Shown in pieces: positions 1 through 6,009 of a DNA stretch of 7,919 bases; within the stretch, counting starts at the first letter, position 1, and each line of letters starts with the position of its first letter. Under the pieces are notes generated by a model. It saw only the letters and a program-made list of their open reading frames with translations. It was not told the origin of the DNA and ran no database searches. This stretch comes from DP-36 sp036004365. Lineage in GTDB: Bacteria; Desulfobacterota; Binatia; UBA9968. Made by a program: the position numbers and the translations under genes. Location of the stretch: positions 1-7,919 of the forward strand of contig DASYRN010000136.1 in the NCBI GenBank assembly GCA_036004365.1. Direction: 5' to 3'.

Positions 1-491
1 GTACGCCACGGAAGCAGTACAACCTGCCGGTTAAAGTCCGGCGCGGGGAATTATCGGTTCACCCCGCTAGCGAAGATCCGGTTTTGAGAGGCGACTCTCG
101 GGGCTAAGTGGATCGAGAAAACTCTGTATGAAAGGAGGATCGCAAACCCACAGGCCGTACCAACAGGGAACCCATAGAGCCTCGTGAATACTAAGATAGA
201 GAGTGCCGACCCTGTGGACATAAGGGGAAGGCCGGCGCCATCTGTATGCGATAACCGATACAGGAACAGATGGACTCTCCGGGGTCGTCGGGACGGGATG
301 TGGGGGAAGTTGTGCTGGGTAACGTGGGAGACCTCGCTCGTCGCGGGTGATGGCCGCGACGGCTCAGTATAAGGGCAACCGAAGTCTGAGCCGGACGGGC
401 GAGAAGTCGGAGGGGTGCAGAGGTACCGAAGAAGCCAAGTAACGTTGGCAGAGGGAAGGCACCCTACTTTCATCGAGTCTCTTAAAGGGGA

Positions 492-498
492 AAGGAGG
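492..498 (+). promoter_or_regulatory. Ribosome binding site deciding the maturase start
   Basis: AAGGAGG lies 10 bases before GTG 509, but it overlaps the alternative GTG 500. The shorter reading frame is therefore favoured. It lies within the start of intron domain IV. Confidence 0.6.
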
Positions 499-508
499 GG
501 TGATTGCC

Positions 509-1825
509 GTGAAGCTTGAAACACCCGACAAGATTCGAGACCTCCAGCGGGGACTATATCTGAAGGCCAAGAGGGAGCCGAAGTTTCGCTTCTACCTGTT
601 GCACGACAAGGTGTGGCGTGAAGATATCCTTAAGCACGCTTACCGATTAGTTCGTGCAAACGGTGGAGCCCCGGGCATCGACGGGGAGACTTTCCAATCG
701 ATAGAAAGTGGAGAGGGCGAGGCTAAGTTTGTTTTAAAGCTTCAGCAGGAACTTAAGGAGAAGACCTACCGCGCGCAGGCCGTGCGGCGGGTCTACATTC
801 CCAAGGCCGATGGGAAGAAGAGGCCCTTGGGAATTCCTACCATTCGGGACCGTGTGGCCCAGATGGCGGTGAAGCTGGTGATTGAGCCGATCTTTGAGGC
901 GGATTTCGAAGAATGCTCTTACGGATTTCGCCCCAAGAGAGACGCTCATCAAGCGGTGGGGGCTATTCGGCAAGCGTTATACAATGGCCATGCCTATGTG
1001 TTTGACGCGGACTTAAATCAGTACTTTGACACCATTCCGCATAGCAAACTACTGACATTGGTGGCTCATCGCATCAGTGACCGGCACATCTTAGGATGGA
1101 TCAAGCAGTGGCTTATGGCGGTTGTGGTGGAAGAGGATGAAGAGGGGAAGCGGCGAACTAGGAAGGCCAAGCGGGGAACGCCACAAGGGGGAGTGCTCTC
1201 TCCCTTGCTGGCCAATATCTATTTGCACCTTTTTGACCGAGCGTTACTTACATACTGCCAGGCCGCAGGATTGGCAGCACAACTGGTGCGCTATGCGGAT
1301 GACTTTGTCATTTTGATGTGCGCAGGGGTAAACGAGACGCTCCTGAGGGTGAAGCAGGTATTGGGACGGATGGAGCTAACGTTGAACGAGGAGAAGAGTC
1401 GGGTGGTGGATGCGCGGGAAGGAGGCTTCAACTTTTTGGGTTTTGCCTTTTGCCGCAAGAGAAATCGACAGACGGGGAAAGGTATTATCCTGGTGGAGCC
1501 ATCGCGCAAATCCCAACTGCATTTTCGCGAGGAAGTGCGGCATCTGACAGGACGGTGGAGCCACTGTCTGCGCGAGGAGGAGGTGCTAGATCGGGTCAAC
1601 CGATACGTTAGAGGGTGGGTGAATTACTTTCACCTTTACAACTCGACACGGCCCTTTCGACGACAGCGCTTTTTCTTGGAACAACGGATACGCAAGTACT
1701 TGCAGAAGCGGCGGCAGAGAAAGGGGTTTGGGATGAAGCGGTGGTCGACGACCCGGCTCTATCGAGAGTTGGGTTTGTGCAACATCCCTGTCCATGCCCC
1801 GTATCGGCGCACTCGCATGCCTTGA
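509..1825 (+). CDS. ltrA: Group II intron reverse transcriptase/maturase, endonuclease-less
   Basis: Intron-encoded protein that helps the intron RNA fold and copies it into DNA during retrohoming. GTG at 509 is preferred over the in-frame GTG at 500: the Shine-Dalgarno AAGGAGG at 492-498 ends 10 bases before 509 but overlaps the earlier codon. This gives 438 aa, a usual size for an RT plus maturase without an endonuclease. In the 441-aa numbering from 500: an RT palm with FDADLNQYFD at about 168-177, TPQGGVLSPLLANIYLHLFD at 227-246 and the catalytic YADD at 265-268. NFLGF is at 311-315, then the maturase (X) domain with GWVNYFHLYN at about 372-381. The end is basic (RKYLQKRRQRKGFG) and no HNH cysteine/histidine pattern follows, so integration presumably uses nicked or replicating DNA. 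The reading frame is intact, so the element may still be active. LtrA-type naming reflects the family, not a close match. Confidence 0.95.
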   Translation: MKLETPDKIRDLQRGLYLKAKREPKFRFYLLHDKVWREDILKHAYRLVRANGGAPGIDGETFQSIESGEGEAKFVLKLQQELKEKTYRAQAVRRVYIPKADGKKRPLGIPTIRDRVAQMAVKLVIEPIFEADFEECSYGFRPKRDAHQAVGAIRQALYNGHAYVFDADLNQYFDTIPHSKLLTLVAHRISDRHILGWIKQWLMAVVVEEDEEGKRRTRKAKRGTPQGGVLSPLLANIYLHLFDRALLTYCQAAGLAAQLVRYADDFVILMCAGVNETLLRVKQVLGRMELTLNEEKSRVVDAREGGFNFLGFAFCRKRNRQTGKGIILVEPSRKSQLHFREEVRHLTGRWSHCLREEEVLDRVNRYVRGWVNYFHLYNSTRPFRRQRFFLEQRIRKYLQKRRQRKGFGMKRWSTTRLYRELGLCNIPVHAPYRRTRMP

Positions 1826-1841
1826 GATGAAAGGTGATCGG

Positions 1842-1875
1842 AAAGCCGTATGCCTTAGTTGGGCACGTACGGTTT
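1842..1875 (+). ncRNA. Group II intron domain V (catalytic hairpin)
   Basis: A 34-nt hairpin, the standard length for domain V. The 5' strand AAAGCCGTATGCC pairs with the 3' strand GGGCACGTACGGTTT, leaving the expected two-nucleotide bulge on the 3' side. The catalytic triad reads AGC (1844-1846), which binds the two active-site metal ions in this family. The hairpin starts 17 bases after the maturase stop codon. Confidence 0.9.
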
Positions 1876-1878
1876 GAT

Positions 1879-1990
1879 GAGGGGGGACAGGATGGCTTGC
1901 TATGGAAAATCCTAAACGGGCACGAAGCTGGAAACAGCGGATACAGCCAAGGGTTACCCTAAGGAAAGCTGAGCCTGTCCTCTACTCTAC
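1879..1990 (+). ncRNA. Group II intron domain VI with bulged branch-point A and long arm
   Basis: The basal stem pairs GAGGGG (1879-1884) plus GGACAGG (1885-1891) with CCTGTCC (1974-1980) plus TCT-A-CTC (1981-1987). A1984 is left as the single unpaired adenosine, followed by three unpaired bases TAC to the 3' splice site. A bulged A at the seventh position from the 3' end is the textbook branch point for lariat formation. Between the stem strands lies an 82-nt arm (1892-1973) that is far longer than the usual short domain VI loop. It contains a smaller hairpin, GCTGgaaaCAGC (1927-1938). Confidence 0.8.
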
Positions 1991-2461
1991 TCGGAGTTTT
2001 GGTGCCGCAGGTTTCGATGCGCCGATCGGTTCGAACTCGTAGATTCCTCCGTCCGCCATCAGCGACAGAAAGAGATGATCATCCTTGATCGTGTACGACC
2101 GCACGAATTCCCAGTCCTTGGCGATGCGATCGTGGAGGGATCCGGGCGGGCACATCGCGCGCGTGAGGGCGAGCGGACCGAACTGGAGCTGATTCGGTCC
2201 CGAAGACTTCCACGTTCCGGGCCCGAAGTTGCAGTCGATTCGCGCGCTCACACGACCATCGGTCTCGAAGGCGATCGTGTACTTCGCCTTGTCGTCGGGC
2301 GTCAGCGTTTTTTCGTCACTGCTTTGGAACTTCACGAGCTGCCAGGACGTGCCGCCGAGGCCGCCCGCTGCGTTCTGAGGCGGCGTCTGCACGTGCGGAC
2401 TGCAGGCGATTGCCAGCAGGAGCACCGCCAACAACGTTGAGCCGACCCAGGTGCTCTTCAC
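1982..2461 (-). CDS. META-domain (HslJ-like) lipoprotein, 3' end rewritten by the intron
   Basis: Small predicted lipoprotein of 159 aa. The start is GTG at 2461, preceded by AAGGA seven bases upstream; longer in-frame starts lack a Shine-Dalgarno and would add a non-signal stretch. Residues 2-19 form a lysine plus hydrophobic signal peptide ending in a lipobox (AIAC), with Cys20 as the lipidated residue. A META domain (PF03724 type) runs from about 35 to 146: LGGTSWQLV at 35-43, DCNFG at 76-80, TRAMCPP at 100-106 and the closing strand IYEFEPI at 140-146. META proteins such as HslJ are envelope proteins linked in some species to heat and novobiocin tolerance; no precise role can be given here. 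The last codons (Val, Glu, TAG) lie in 1982-1990, inside the intron, so the native tail after Arg157 was displaced. The domain itself is complete, so the protein may still work. No neighbour shares its operon. Confidence 0.85.
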   Translation of the reverse strand: MKSTWVGSTLLAVLLLAIACSPHVQTPPQNAAGGLGGTSWQLVKFQSSDEKTLTPDDKAKYTIAFETDGRVSARIDCNFGPGTWKSSGPNQLQFGPLALTRAMCPPGSLHDRIAKDWEFVRSYTIKDDHLFLSLMADGGIYEFEPIGASKPAAPKLRVE

Positions 2462-2480
2462 GTGAGTTCCTTGATTCCTT

Positions 2481-2603
2481 ATGAACGAGTATATCGCAGT
2501 TGACCTGGGTAAGCGCAAGGTCGTGGTGGTCAAGAGAGACCGGCGCGGCAAGGTTACCGGACTCCAGTACAATATGAATCTATCAACAGGGGGGCTTAAT
2601 TAA
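2481..2603 (+). pseudogene. Remnant resembling an IS110-type transposase N-terminus
   Basis: A 40-codon open frame begins ATG AAC GAG TAT and reads MNEYIAVDLGKRKVVVV, followed by KRDRRGKV, before turning into unrelated sequence and a TAA at 2601-2603. The pattern Y-I-A-V-D-L-G/H-K then hydrophobic strand then R-D-R-G-K-V matches the first strand-turn-strand of the RNase H-like DEDD domain of IS110-family transposases, with Asp8 as the first catalytic acid. The other acids, the coiled-coil and the C-terminal serine domain are absent, so this is at best a broken leftover. It lacks a Shine-Dalgarno and is divergent from the META gene, overlapping its presumed promoter. A chance open frame is possible because the match is short. 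Confidence 0.35.
2488..2493 (-). promoter_or_regulatory. Possible -10 box for the META lipoprotein gene
   Basis: The minus strand reads TATACT here, 26 bases before the GTG start at 2461. No good -35 element is found at 16-18 bases; the nearest, TTGCGC, is 19 bases upstream. Weak call based on the -10 alone. Confidence 0.25.
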
Positions 2604-2671
2604 CTGTCCGTTGAACCCAGGGCACCTCATTCATTTAGCAAAAGAAAAGATTTCATGTAATACTCGATCTC

Positions 2672-3232
2672 ATGTTTTTATCACATCAAACAATTGAGAA
2701 GTATATTAATGAAGGCAAAATCATTATTGGGCCCGATTTTGATAAGAAAGACATACGTCCAGTCGGTATTCGTATCCATTTAGCCAAAGAACTGCTTCTG
2801 CCCGAGCCTAATCAGGTTGTAACTTTAACTGTCGGGCAGGATGTCAAATATAGGGAAATAGATCTCACGAAAGAGGACTTTTTATTGGAACCAGGGCAAT
2901 TTGTTCTTGGAGCAAGTTATGAAACGATACAAACTCCTCCAAATATATTGGCAATTTTAGATGGGAGAAGTACGGTTGCTCGTCTTGGCCTGACGATTCA
3001 TATAACTGCTTCAGTGATTGACGGAACATTCGAGGTGCCACACGTCGCAGTGTTAGAAATAAAGAATGTTGGAAACTTTAAAATTAGATTGAATTTCAAA
3101 GATCCAATAGCCATGATGCTTTTCGCAGAGTTAAAGGATCCTGTAACGCAAAAAATACAGGCGCAATACGGTGGTGGTCAAAGCAAAGCGACTCCCCCTA
3201 ATTTACGGTTTCGAACCGGCCATGATAAATAA
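2672..3232 (+). CDS. dcd: dCTP deaminase family protein (dCTP deaminase/dUTPase fold)
   Basis: Predicted cytosolic enzyme of the trimeric dCTP deaminase/dUTPase fold; family members deaminate dCTP to dUTP to feed dTMP synthesis, and some also hydrolyse dUTP. The 186-aa length fits the family. The N-terminus MFLSHQTIEKYINEGKI matches the usual M-x-L-S-x-x-x-I start, which supports ATG 2672 although no Shine-Dalgarno is obvious. The signature LDGRSTVARLGL (96-107) supplies the GRSS-type loop and Arg104. VIDGTFEV is at 115-122, and VLEI at 127-130 carries the expected catalytic Glu129. The C-terminal YGGG at 166-169 resembles the family's nucleotide-closing tail. Divergent points: the usual P-x-S-x-D-x-x-L segment reads RPVGIRIHLA (29-38), with Arg at the Asp position, and IDPG is IDGT. 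The gene is visibly AT-richer than both flanks and stands alone, suggesting transfer, perhaps from a phage or archaeal-like source. Activity on dCTP versus dUTP cannot be told from sequence. Confidence 0.75.
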   Translation: MFLSHQTIEKYINEGKIIIGPDFDKKDIRPVGIRIHLAKELLLPEPNQVVTLTVGQDVKYREIDLTKEDFLLEPGQFVLGASYETIQTPPNILAILDGRSTVARLGLTIHITASVIDGTFEVPHVAVLEIKNVGNFKIRLNFKDPIAMMLFAELKDPVTQKIQAQYGGGQSKATPPNLRFRTGHDK

Positions 3233-3330
3233 GCGCCGCGGGTGATAAGATCGAAAAAGCTATTGCTCGCTCGCGCGAGTCGTCGTAGATCCGTCGTGGC
3301 TGTCGCTACCCTTCGGCTTAATCTGAATCT

Positions 3331-3540
3331 ATGCCAGGGAAATGTCCACTCTGCCGATCGAGGACTTATTTAGGCCGAACGAAGCTACAGACCGACCTCG
3401 TCGAAATCCAAAATATTCCCTGCACGGTATGCCAGGAATGTGGACAGGAGCAGATTGGCCAGCAGGTGCAGAAAAAAATCGATAAGCTGCTCGAACGCGC
3501 GGCCAAAGGGAAACTAAAGACACGCGTGGTCGTCATGTAG
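3331..3540 (+). CDS. YgiT-type zinc finger protein (MqsA N-terminal-like), orphan antitoxin-like
   Basis: Complete 69-aa protein with a two-knuckle zinc site: CPLC at 5-8 and CQEC at 34-37, separated by a short beta segment, then IGQQVQKKIDKLLERA and a basic tail ending in VVVM. This is the YgiT/MqsA N-terminal domain, which in MqsRA binds the toxin and zinc. Stand-alone YgiT genes normally follow a toxin gene (MqsR-like or DUF4258) a few bases upstream. Here only 98 bases separate it from the dCTP deaminase stop, too little for a toxin, so the partner is missing. No clear Shine-Dalgarno precedes ATG 3331. Partial copies lie at 6211-6292 and 6930-7001, and every base difference from them inside the matched codons is synonymous, so the encoded protein has been under selection. 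Role as an active antitoxin is inference. Confidence 0.8.
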   Translation: MPGKCPLCRSRTYLGRTKLQTDLVEIQNIPCTVCQECGQEQIGQQVQKKIDKLLERAAKGKLKTRVVVM

Positions 3541-3626
3541 GCGGCTCTCCTTCAAGCTTGTAAGATTGTCAAGAATAGAAAGCCCGATCCCGCTGACTGC
3601 CCCGCGAACGCTTGGATGTCTTGCTG

Positions 3627-3649
3627 TCAATATCCGTCTGGGATATTGA
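3627..3649. promoter_or_regulatory. Perfect 9-bp inverted repeat upstream of the cysteine-rich gene
   Basis: TCAATATCC (3627-3635), a five-base spacer GTCTG, then GGATATTGA (3641-3649). It is 48 bases before ATG 3698. There is no following T-run, so an operator is likelier than a terminator. Regulator and function unknown. Confidence 0.4.
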
Positions 3650-3697
3650 ATAGAATAGCTCGAAAATACTCAAAGGAATTGCGGAAGGTTTCTATAA

Positions 3698-4135
3698 ATG
3701 CCCGTGCTTAGAAAAGCCACCTCATACCCAGGTGCGACGCTAGCCAGCCGCGGGGCGGCGGAAGTTTTTGACTATCCGACCGGGATGGTCTGGTGTCCGA
3801 TGAAAATGAGCGGTATGGCTATCATGAGGTGTGCGCGATTGCAAAAGGAGCTTGGGTGCGGAACTCTTCGAGAGCTTCAAACGCTGAAAGCGACCCAGCC
3901 TGAACGTGTTCTGCTCTTCTGGCCTTGGCTTCGACGTCGAGGCGAATGCTTGGAGCGGGCGACCCAAAAGCAGATTCGAGAGCTCCTATTGGCAGTAACC
4001 CCGCTGAAGCTAGTGAAGCACAGCAGGAAGAATCCCCGGGCTTACCGGTGCCCCCGGTGCGGAGGTCGAAAGGTATTTGGCGCCCGTCAGTGCCGCCCAT
4101 GCTGGCTTATCGCCATGAGAGGGAACGCGGCCTAG
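3698..4135 (+). CDS. Hypothetical cysteine-rich protein with C-terminal zinc ribbon
   Basis: I do not recognise this family. The start is ATG 3698 with GGAAGG at 3683-3688, nine bases upstream, a good Shine-Dalgarno. The 145-aa protein has no signal peptide or membrane span. The N-terminal half holds VWCPMKMSGMAIMRC (31-45) and ELGCGTL (51-57), so cysteines 33, 45 and 54 may form a first metal site. The middle (58-105) is predicted helical: LRELQTL, then QIRELLLAV. The C-terminal end has a clear zinc ribbon C118-x2-C121-x10-C132-x2-C135 (CPRCGG then CRPC) in a basic context, RKNPRAYRCPR before it and few acidic residues. A nucleic-acid or protein-binding adaptor is a reasonable guess only. 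It ends 14 bases from the convergent Mth938-like gene. A perfect inverted repeat at 3627-3649 may control it. Confidence 0.65.
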   Translation: MPVLRKATSYPGATLASRGAAEVFDYPTGMVWCPMKMSGMAIMRCARLQKELGCGTLRELQTLKATQPERVLLFWPWLRRRGECLERATQKQIRELLLAVTPLKLVKHSRKNPRAYRCPRCGGRKVFGARQCRPCWLIAMRGNAA

Positions 4136-4148
4136 GCCGAGCCTAACT

Positions 4149-4523
4149 TCAGCAGGTGGAGTGGAATAGCCCGCCGACCGCCTCGTTTTTTCTCAGCTTG
4201 TTATAGAGGCTTACTGCCCGTTCGGTCTGAAGCATGTGCAAACCGATGCCCCTCTGCTTCAGCATCTCTAAAGTTTCCGAACAGACCTGAAGGCGCTCAT
4301 AAATTCCCTTAGAGAGCACAAGCACTTTAGCGCCGTGTTCCAGGAGCTCCTCAACGTCTGCAGGCTGGATGCCGGGCACATGGTCGGTTCCGGTTTCCCG
4401 CCAATCCCATTCTCGTGACCCTCCAGGAAAGAGCTTCGCGTCTTTGAAGCGCCGGCCACCTTCAACTTCGAGGCGGCCCCAAGAAAGGTATGTAATGCGG
4501 GGCGAACGGATTTGGGCTTCCAT
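4149..4523 (-). CDS. Mth938-like domain (DUF498/AAMDC family) protein
   Basis: Soluble 124-aa protein of the Mth938/AAMDC family, a compact alpha-beta fold of unknown biochemical role that also occurs in archaea and animals. The start ATG at 4523 is fixed by GGAGGT (plus-strand 4531-4536), seven bases upstream; an earlier ATG at 4562 lacks such a site and would add 13 residues outside the domain. Family features in order: SPRITYLSWGRLEVEG near the N-terminus, KDAKLFPGG, the conserved W-R-E-T-G-T-x-H stretch, GIQPADVEELLEHGAKVLVLSKG, a middle strand-helix segment, and the C-terminal TERAVSLYNKLRKN helix. Length and order match a full-length member. It runs convergently with the cysteine-rich gene and seems to be monocistronic. 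Confidence 0.85.
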   Translation of the reverse strand: MEAQIRSPRITYLSWGRLEVEGGRRFKDAKLFPGGSREWDWRETGTDHVPGIQPADVEELLEHGAKVLVLSKGIYERLQVCSETLEMLKQRGIGLHMLQTERAVSLYNKLRKNEAVGGLFHSTC

Positions 4524-4581
4524 CGAACCTACCTCCCGAAAACAAGAATCATCGCTACTCATTCTAACTAAAGCGGCTTTT

Positions 4582-4791
4582 TTAGCTTACAATCGATGAA
4601 CTTCTACGGCAATCTTTGTCGAACGCCACGAAATATTGGCTGTAGGACTGTTGCAGTCCTTGCATGAACTTGGCAAGAGGCTGTTCCGAGCTCTCGATCA
4701 ATAGATGGACGTGATTGGACATCAAGCAGTAGGTGTGGAGAACGTAACCGTATTTCTTGCGATAGCGCCCCAGCCGTTCGATTCTGGGTAG
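4582..4791 (-). pseudogene. Truncated REP-associated/IS200-like Y1 transposase fragment
   Basis: The minus-strand frame from CTA at 4791 to TAA at 4582 reads RIERLGRYRKKYGYVLHTY, then CLMSNHVHLLIE, then a helix QGLQQSYSQYF before leaving the family consensus. The HVH pair is the metal-binding HUH motif of Y1 transposases. The N-terminal strand with its G-N-x-R segment is missing, as is everything after the SYSQYF helix, including the G-H-L-F-Q-G-R-Y-K loop and the catalytic tyrosine of the R-Y-I-H-L-N-P motif. An in-frame TGA lies directly before it at 4792-4794. It is thus inactive. Its upstream end stops 12 bases from the inverted-repeat element at 4804. It is not the same sequence as the RAYT at 7041-7919 and comes from a different subfamily member. 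Confidence 0.85.
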
Positions 4792-4803
4792 TCAAGTCGT
4801 AGA

Positions 4804-4934
4804 CAGACCGTTGAAAAAGTAACTCTATGCTTCGACAAAGCTCAGCATGAACGGAAACTAGTCAATGATTTCCTGACCTCTCCGTTCGCCCTGAGCCAAG
4901 TCGAAGGGTGAACGAAGAGTTTTTCAACAGTCTG
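4804..4934. repeat. MITE-like inverted-repeat element
   Basis: Terminal repeats CAGACCGTTGAAAAA (4804-4818) and TTTTTCAACAGTCTG (4920-4934) are inverted with one mismatch. Inside them, CTTCGACAAAGCTCAG with GAACGG (4829-4854) mirrors CCGTTCGCC with CTGAGCCAAGTCGAAG (4882-4906). The whole 131 bp can fold into a long stem with a loop near 4855-4881. The core CTTCGACnnnGCTCAG palindrome is, from memory, a frequent dispersed repeat in environmental genomes. No coding capacity. It may be mobilised in trans by a transposase; the source is unknown. Confidence 0.8.
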
Positions 4935-4993
4935 GTAGAAGTCTGACCCACAGAATCTTCACTTGGTTTGTGCCTAATTCCTTCTGTCGGCTT

Positions 4994-5977
4994 TCACTTA
5001 ATCACCCTGTCCGCCCGCGCGAGCACGTTGGGCGGAATCGTGAGACCGATCTGCTTGGCGGTCCTCAAATTGATCATCAGCTCGAACTTCGTCGGCTGCT
5101 CCACCGGGAGATCGGCTGGCTTGGCGCCTTTCAAGATTTTGTCCACGTACGTGGCTGCGCGCCGCCACAAGTCAGGGAAGTTCGGCCCATACGACATGAG
5201 GCCCCCGTCCTCGATAAATTCTCTTGTGTCATAAATCAGCGGCAGCCGGTTTTTTGCCGCGAAGTCTACGATTTGTCTTCCGTAGGCGATGACGATTGTG
5301 TTTGGCAGCATTAAAGCGCCCGGCCGTTCCCGAATCGCGGCCTCGAAAGCGCTCTCTAGCTCTTTGGGATTTCGGACCTCCAGGGATTGAAGGGTGATCT
5401 CCAATGCCCGGGCTGCACCCTGCACCTCATTGAATCTAATTCTCATGGCCGAAACGGCTGGATCCCAGAAGAAGGCTACTCGTGCGCCTTTCGGCAATAT
5501 TTCTTGGGCCAGTTCCAATCGCTTCCCATCTAACTCAGGGGCAAAAGTGGTCAGCCCAGTAATATTGCCACCTGGTCGTGCAAGGCTGGTGACGAGTCCG
5601 GCGGCAACCGGATCTGCGACGTTTCCCATGACGATCGGGATCGTGTCGGTGGTTTTCTTGACCGCCTGAATTGCTGGGGTATCACCCGTGACGATCACGT
5701 CCACTTTGAGCCGAACCATTTCGGCTGCGAGGTCAGGAACCCGATCGAACTTTCCCTCGGCATAGCGGTATTCAATGTTGATGTTCTTGCCCTCGACGTA
5801 GCCAAGTTCCCGCAGACCTTGCTGGAATGCCTCGATACGGGCTGACCAAGAGGAAGGGGTGCCAGGAATTAGAAAACCTACCCGGGGGATCTTCTTTGCC
5901 TGCTGCGCTTCGGCAATCACTGCAACAGCAAGCAGTGCCACGGCAATGAGGATTGATGACAGGCCAGTCTTTTTCAT
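4994..5977 (-). CDS. ABC transporter substrate-binding protein, ABC_sub_bind (PF04392) family
   Basis: Predicted periplasmic solute-binding protein of 327 aa, full length for the family. ATG 5977 starts a signal peptide: MKKTGLSS, a hydrophobic core to about residue 21, and a type I signal peptidase site after AEA (22-24). The mature protein shows the family's features: IPRVGFLIPGTP near the start, EAFQQGLRELGYVEGKNI, the RPGGNITGLTTF hinge segment around residues 135-146, and the closing PPNVLARADRVIK. Members bind small ligands, in a few studied cases amino acids such as tryptophan (TrpX), but most are uncharacterised and the ligand here is unknown. No permease or ATPase gene lies beside it, which is usual for this family in soil-type genomes where many orphan copies exist. 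A probable extended -10 promoter lies at 6001-6009. Possible signs of transfer: mobile elements on both sides. Confidence 0.92.
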   Translation of the reverse strand: MKKTGLSSILIAVALLAVAVIAEAQQAKKIPRVGFLIPGTPSSWSARIEAFQQGLRELGYVEGKNINIEYRYAEGKFDRVPDLAAEMVRLKVDVIVTGDTPAIQAVKKTTDTIPIVMGNVADPVAAGLVTSLARPGGNITGLTTFAPELDGKRLELAQEILPKGARVAFFWDPAVSAMRIRFNEVQGAARALEITLQSLEVRNPKELESAFEAAIRERPGALMLPNTIVIAYGRQIVDFAAKNRLPLIYDTREFIEDGGLMSYGPNFPDLWRRAATYVDKILKGAKPADLPVEQPTKFELMINLRTAKQIGLTIPPNVLARADRVIK

Positions 5978-6000
5978 TTCTTATACCCCGCTTTTGCCCT

Positions 6001-6009
6001 ATTTTAACA
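6001..6009 (-). promoter_or_regulatory. Possible extended -10 promoter for the substrate-binding protein
   Basis: On the minus strand TGTTAAAAT gives an extended -10 (TGn plus TAAAAT), 23 bases before ATG 5977. The -35 region is T-rich without a consensus hexamer, acceptable for extended -10 promoters. Confidence 0.4.

Larger units (their letters stand above)
1..1990 (+). mobile_element. Group II intron, 5' end outside the window
   Basis: Self-splicing retroelement whose RNA is a ribozyme and whose internal gene encodes the maturase/reverse transcriptase. Positions 1 to about 490 hold non-coding structured RNA with stretches typical of bacterial group II intron domains I-III, for example the block at 175-195 (the usual GUGAAUAC-type segment) and the block at 395-470 (GGCGAGAAGTCGGAGGG, then GTACCGAAGAAGCCAAGTAA). 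The ORF sits in domain IV, followed by domain V (1842-1875) and domain VI (1879-1990). No GUGYG-type 5' boundary is found in the first few hundred bases, so the 5' splice site probably lies shortly before position 1. The 3' end is placed at 1990 because the sequence ends in AC, with a bulged A seven nucleotides from the end of domain VI. The insertion is antisense to the META gene. Subclass is uncertain; the encoded protein lacks an endonuclease domain. Confidence 0.93.

Noticed and set aside
184..372. 62-codon open frame on the + strand
   Set aside because: Lies inside intron domains I-III, which are conserved as RNA, not protein.
51..524. 157-codon open frame on the minus strand
   Set aside because: It is antisense to the structured 5' RNA of the group II intron and shows no domain; such frames are a common artefact of intron sequence.
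2075..2440. 121-codon + strand frame opposite the META gene
   Set aside because: Low-complexity, Arg-rich shadow of a well-supported lipoprotein gene on the other strand.
3270..3279. CTCGCGCGAG palindrome after the dCTP deaminase gene as a terminator
   Set aside because: The palindrome has no loop of usable size and no T-run follows.
4571..4585. AAAGCGGCTTTTTT as a terminator
   Set aside because: Only a four-base stem with a three-base loop is possible; too weak, and no gene on the + strand ends nearby.
4604..4795. 63-codon minus-strand frame
   Set aside because: It is the wrong frame over the Y1 transposase fragment; the frame ending at 4582 carries the HVH motif.
4994..5977. Complete ABC transporter operon
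   Set aside because: No permease or ATPase gene is present on either side; the binding protein is alone.
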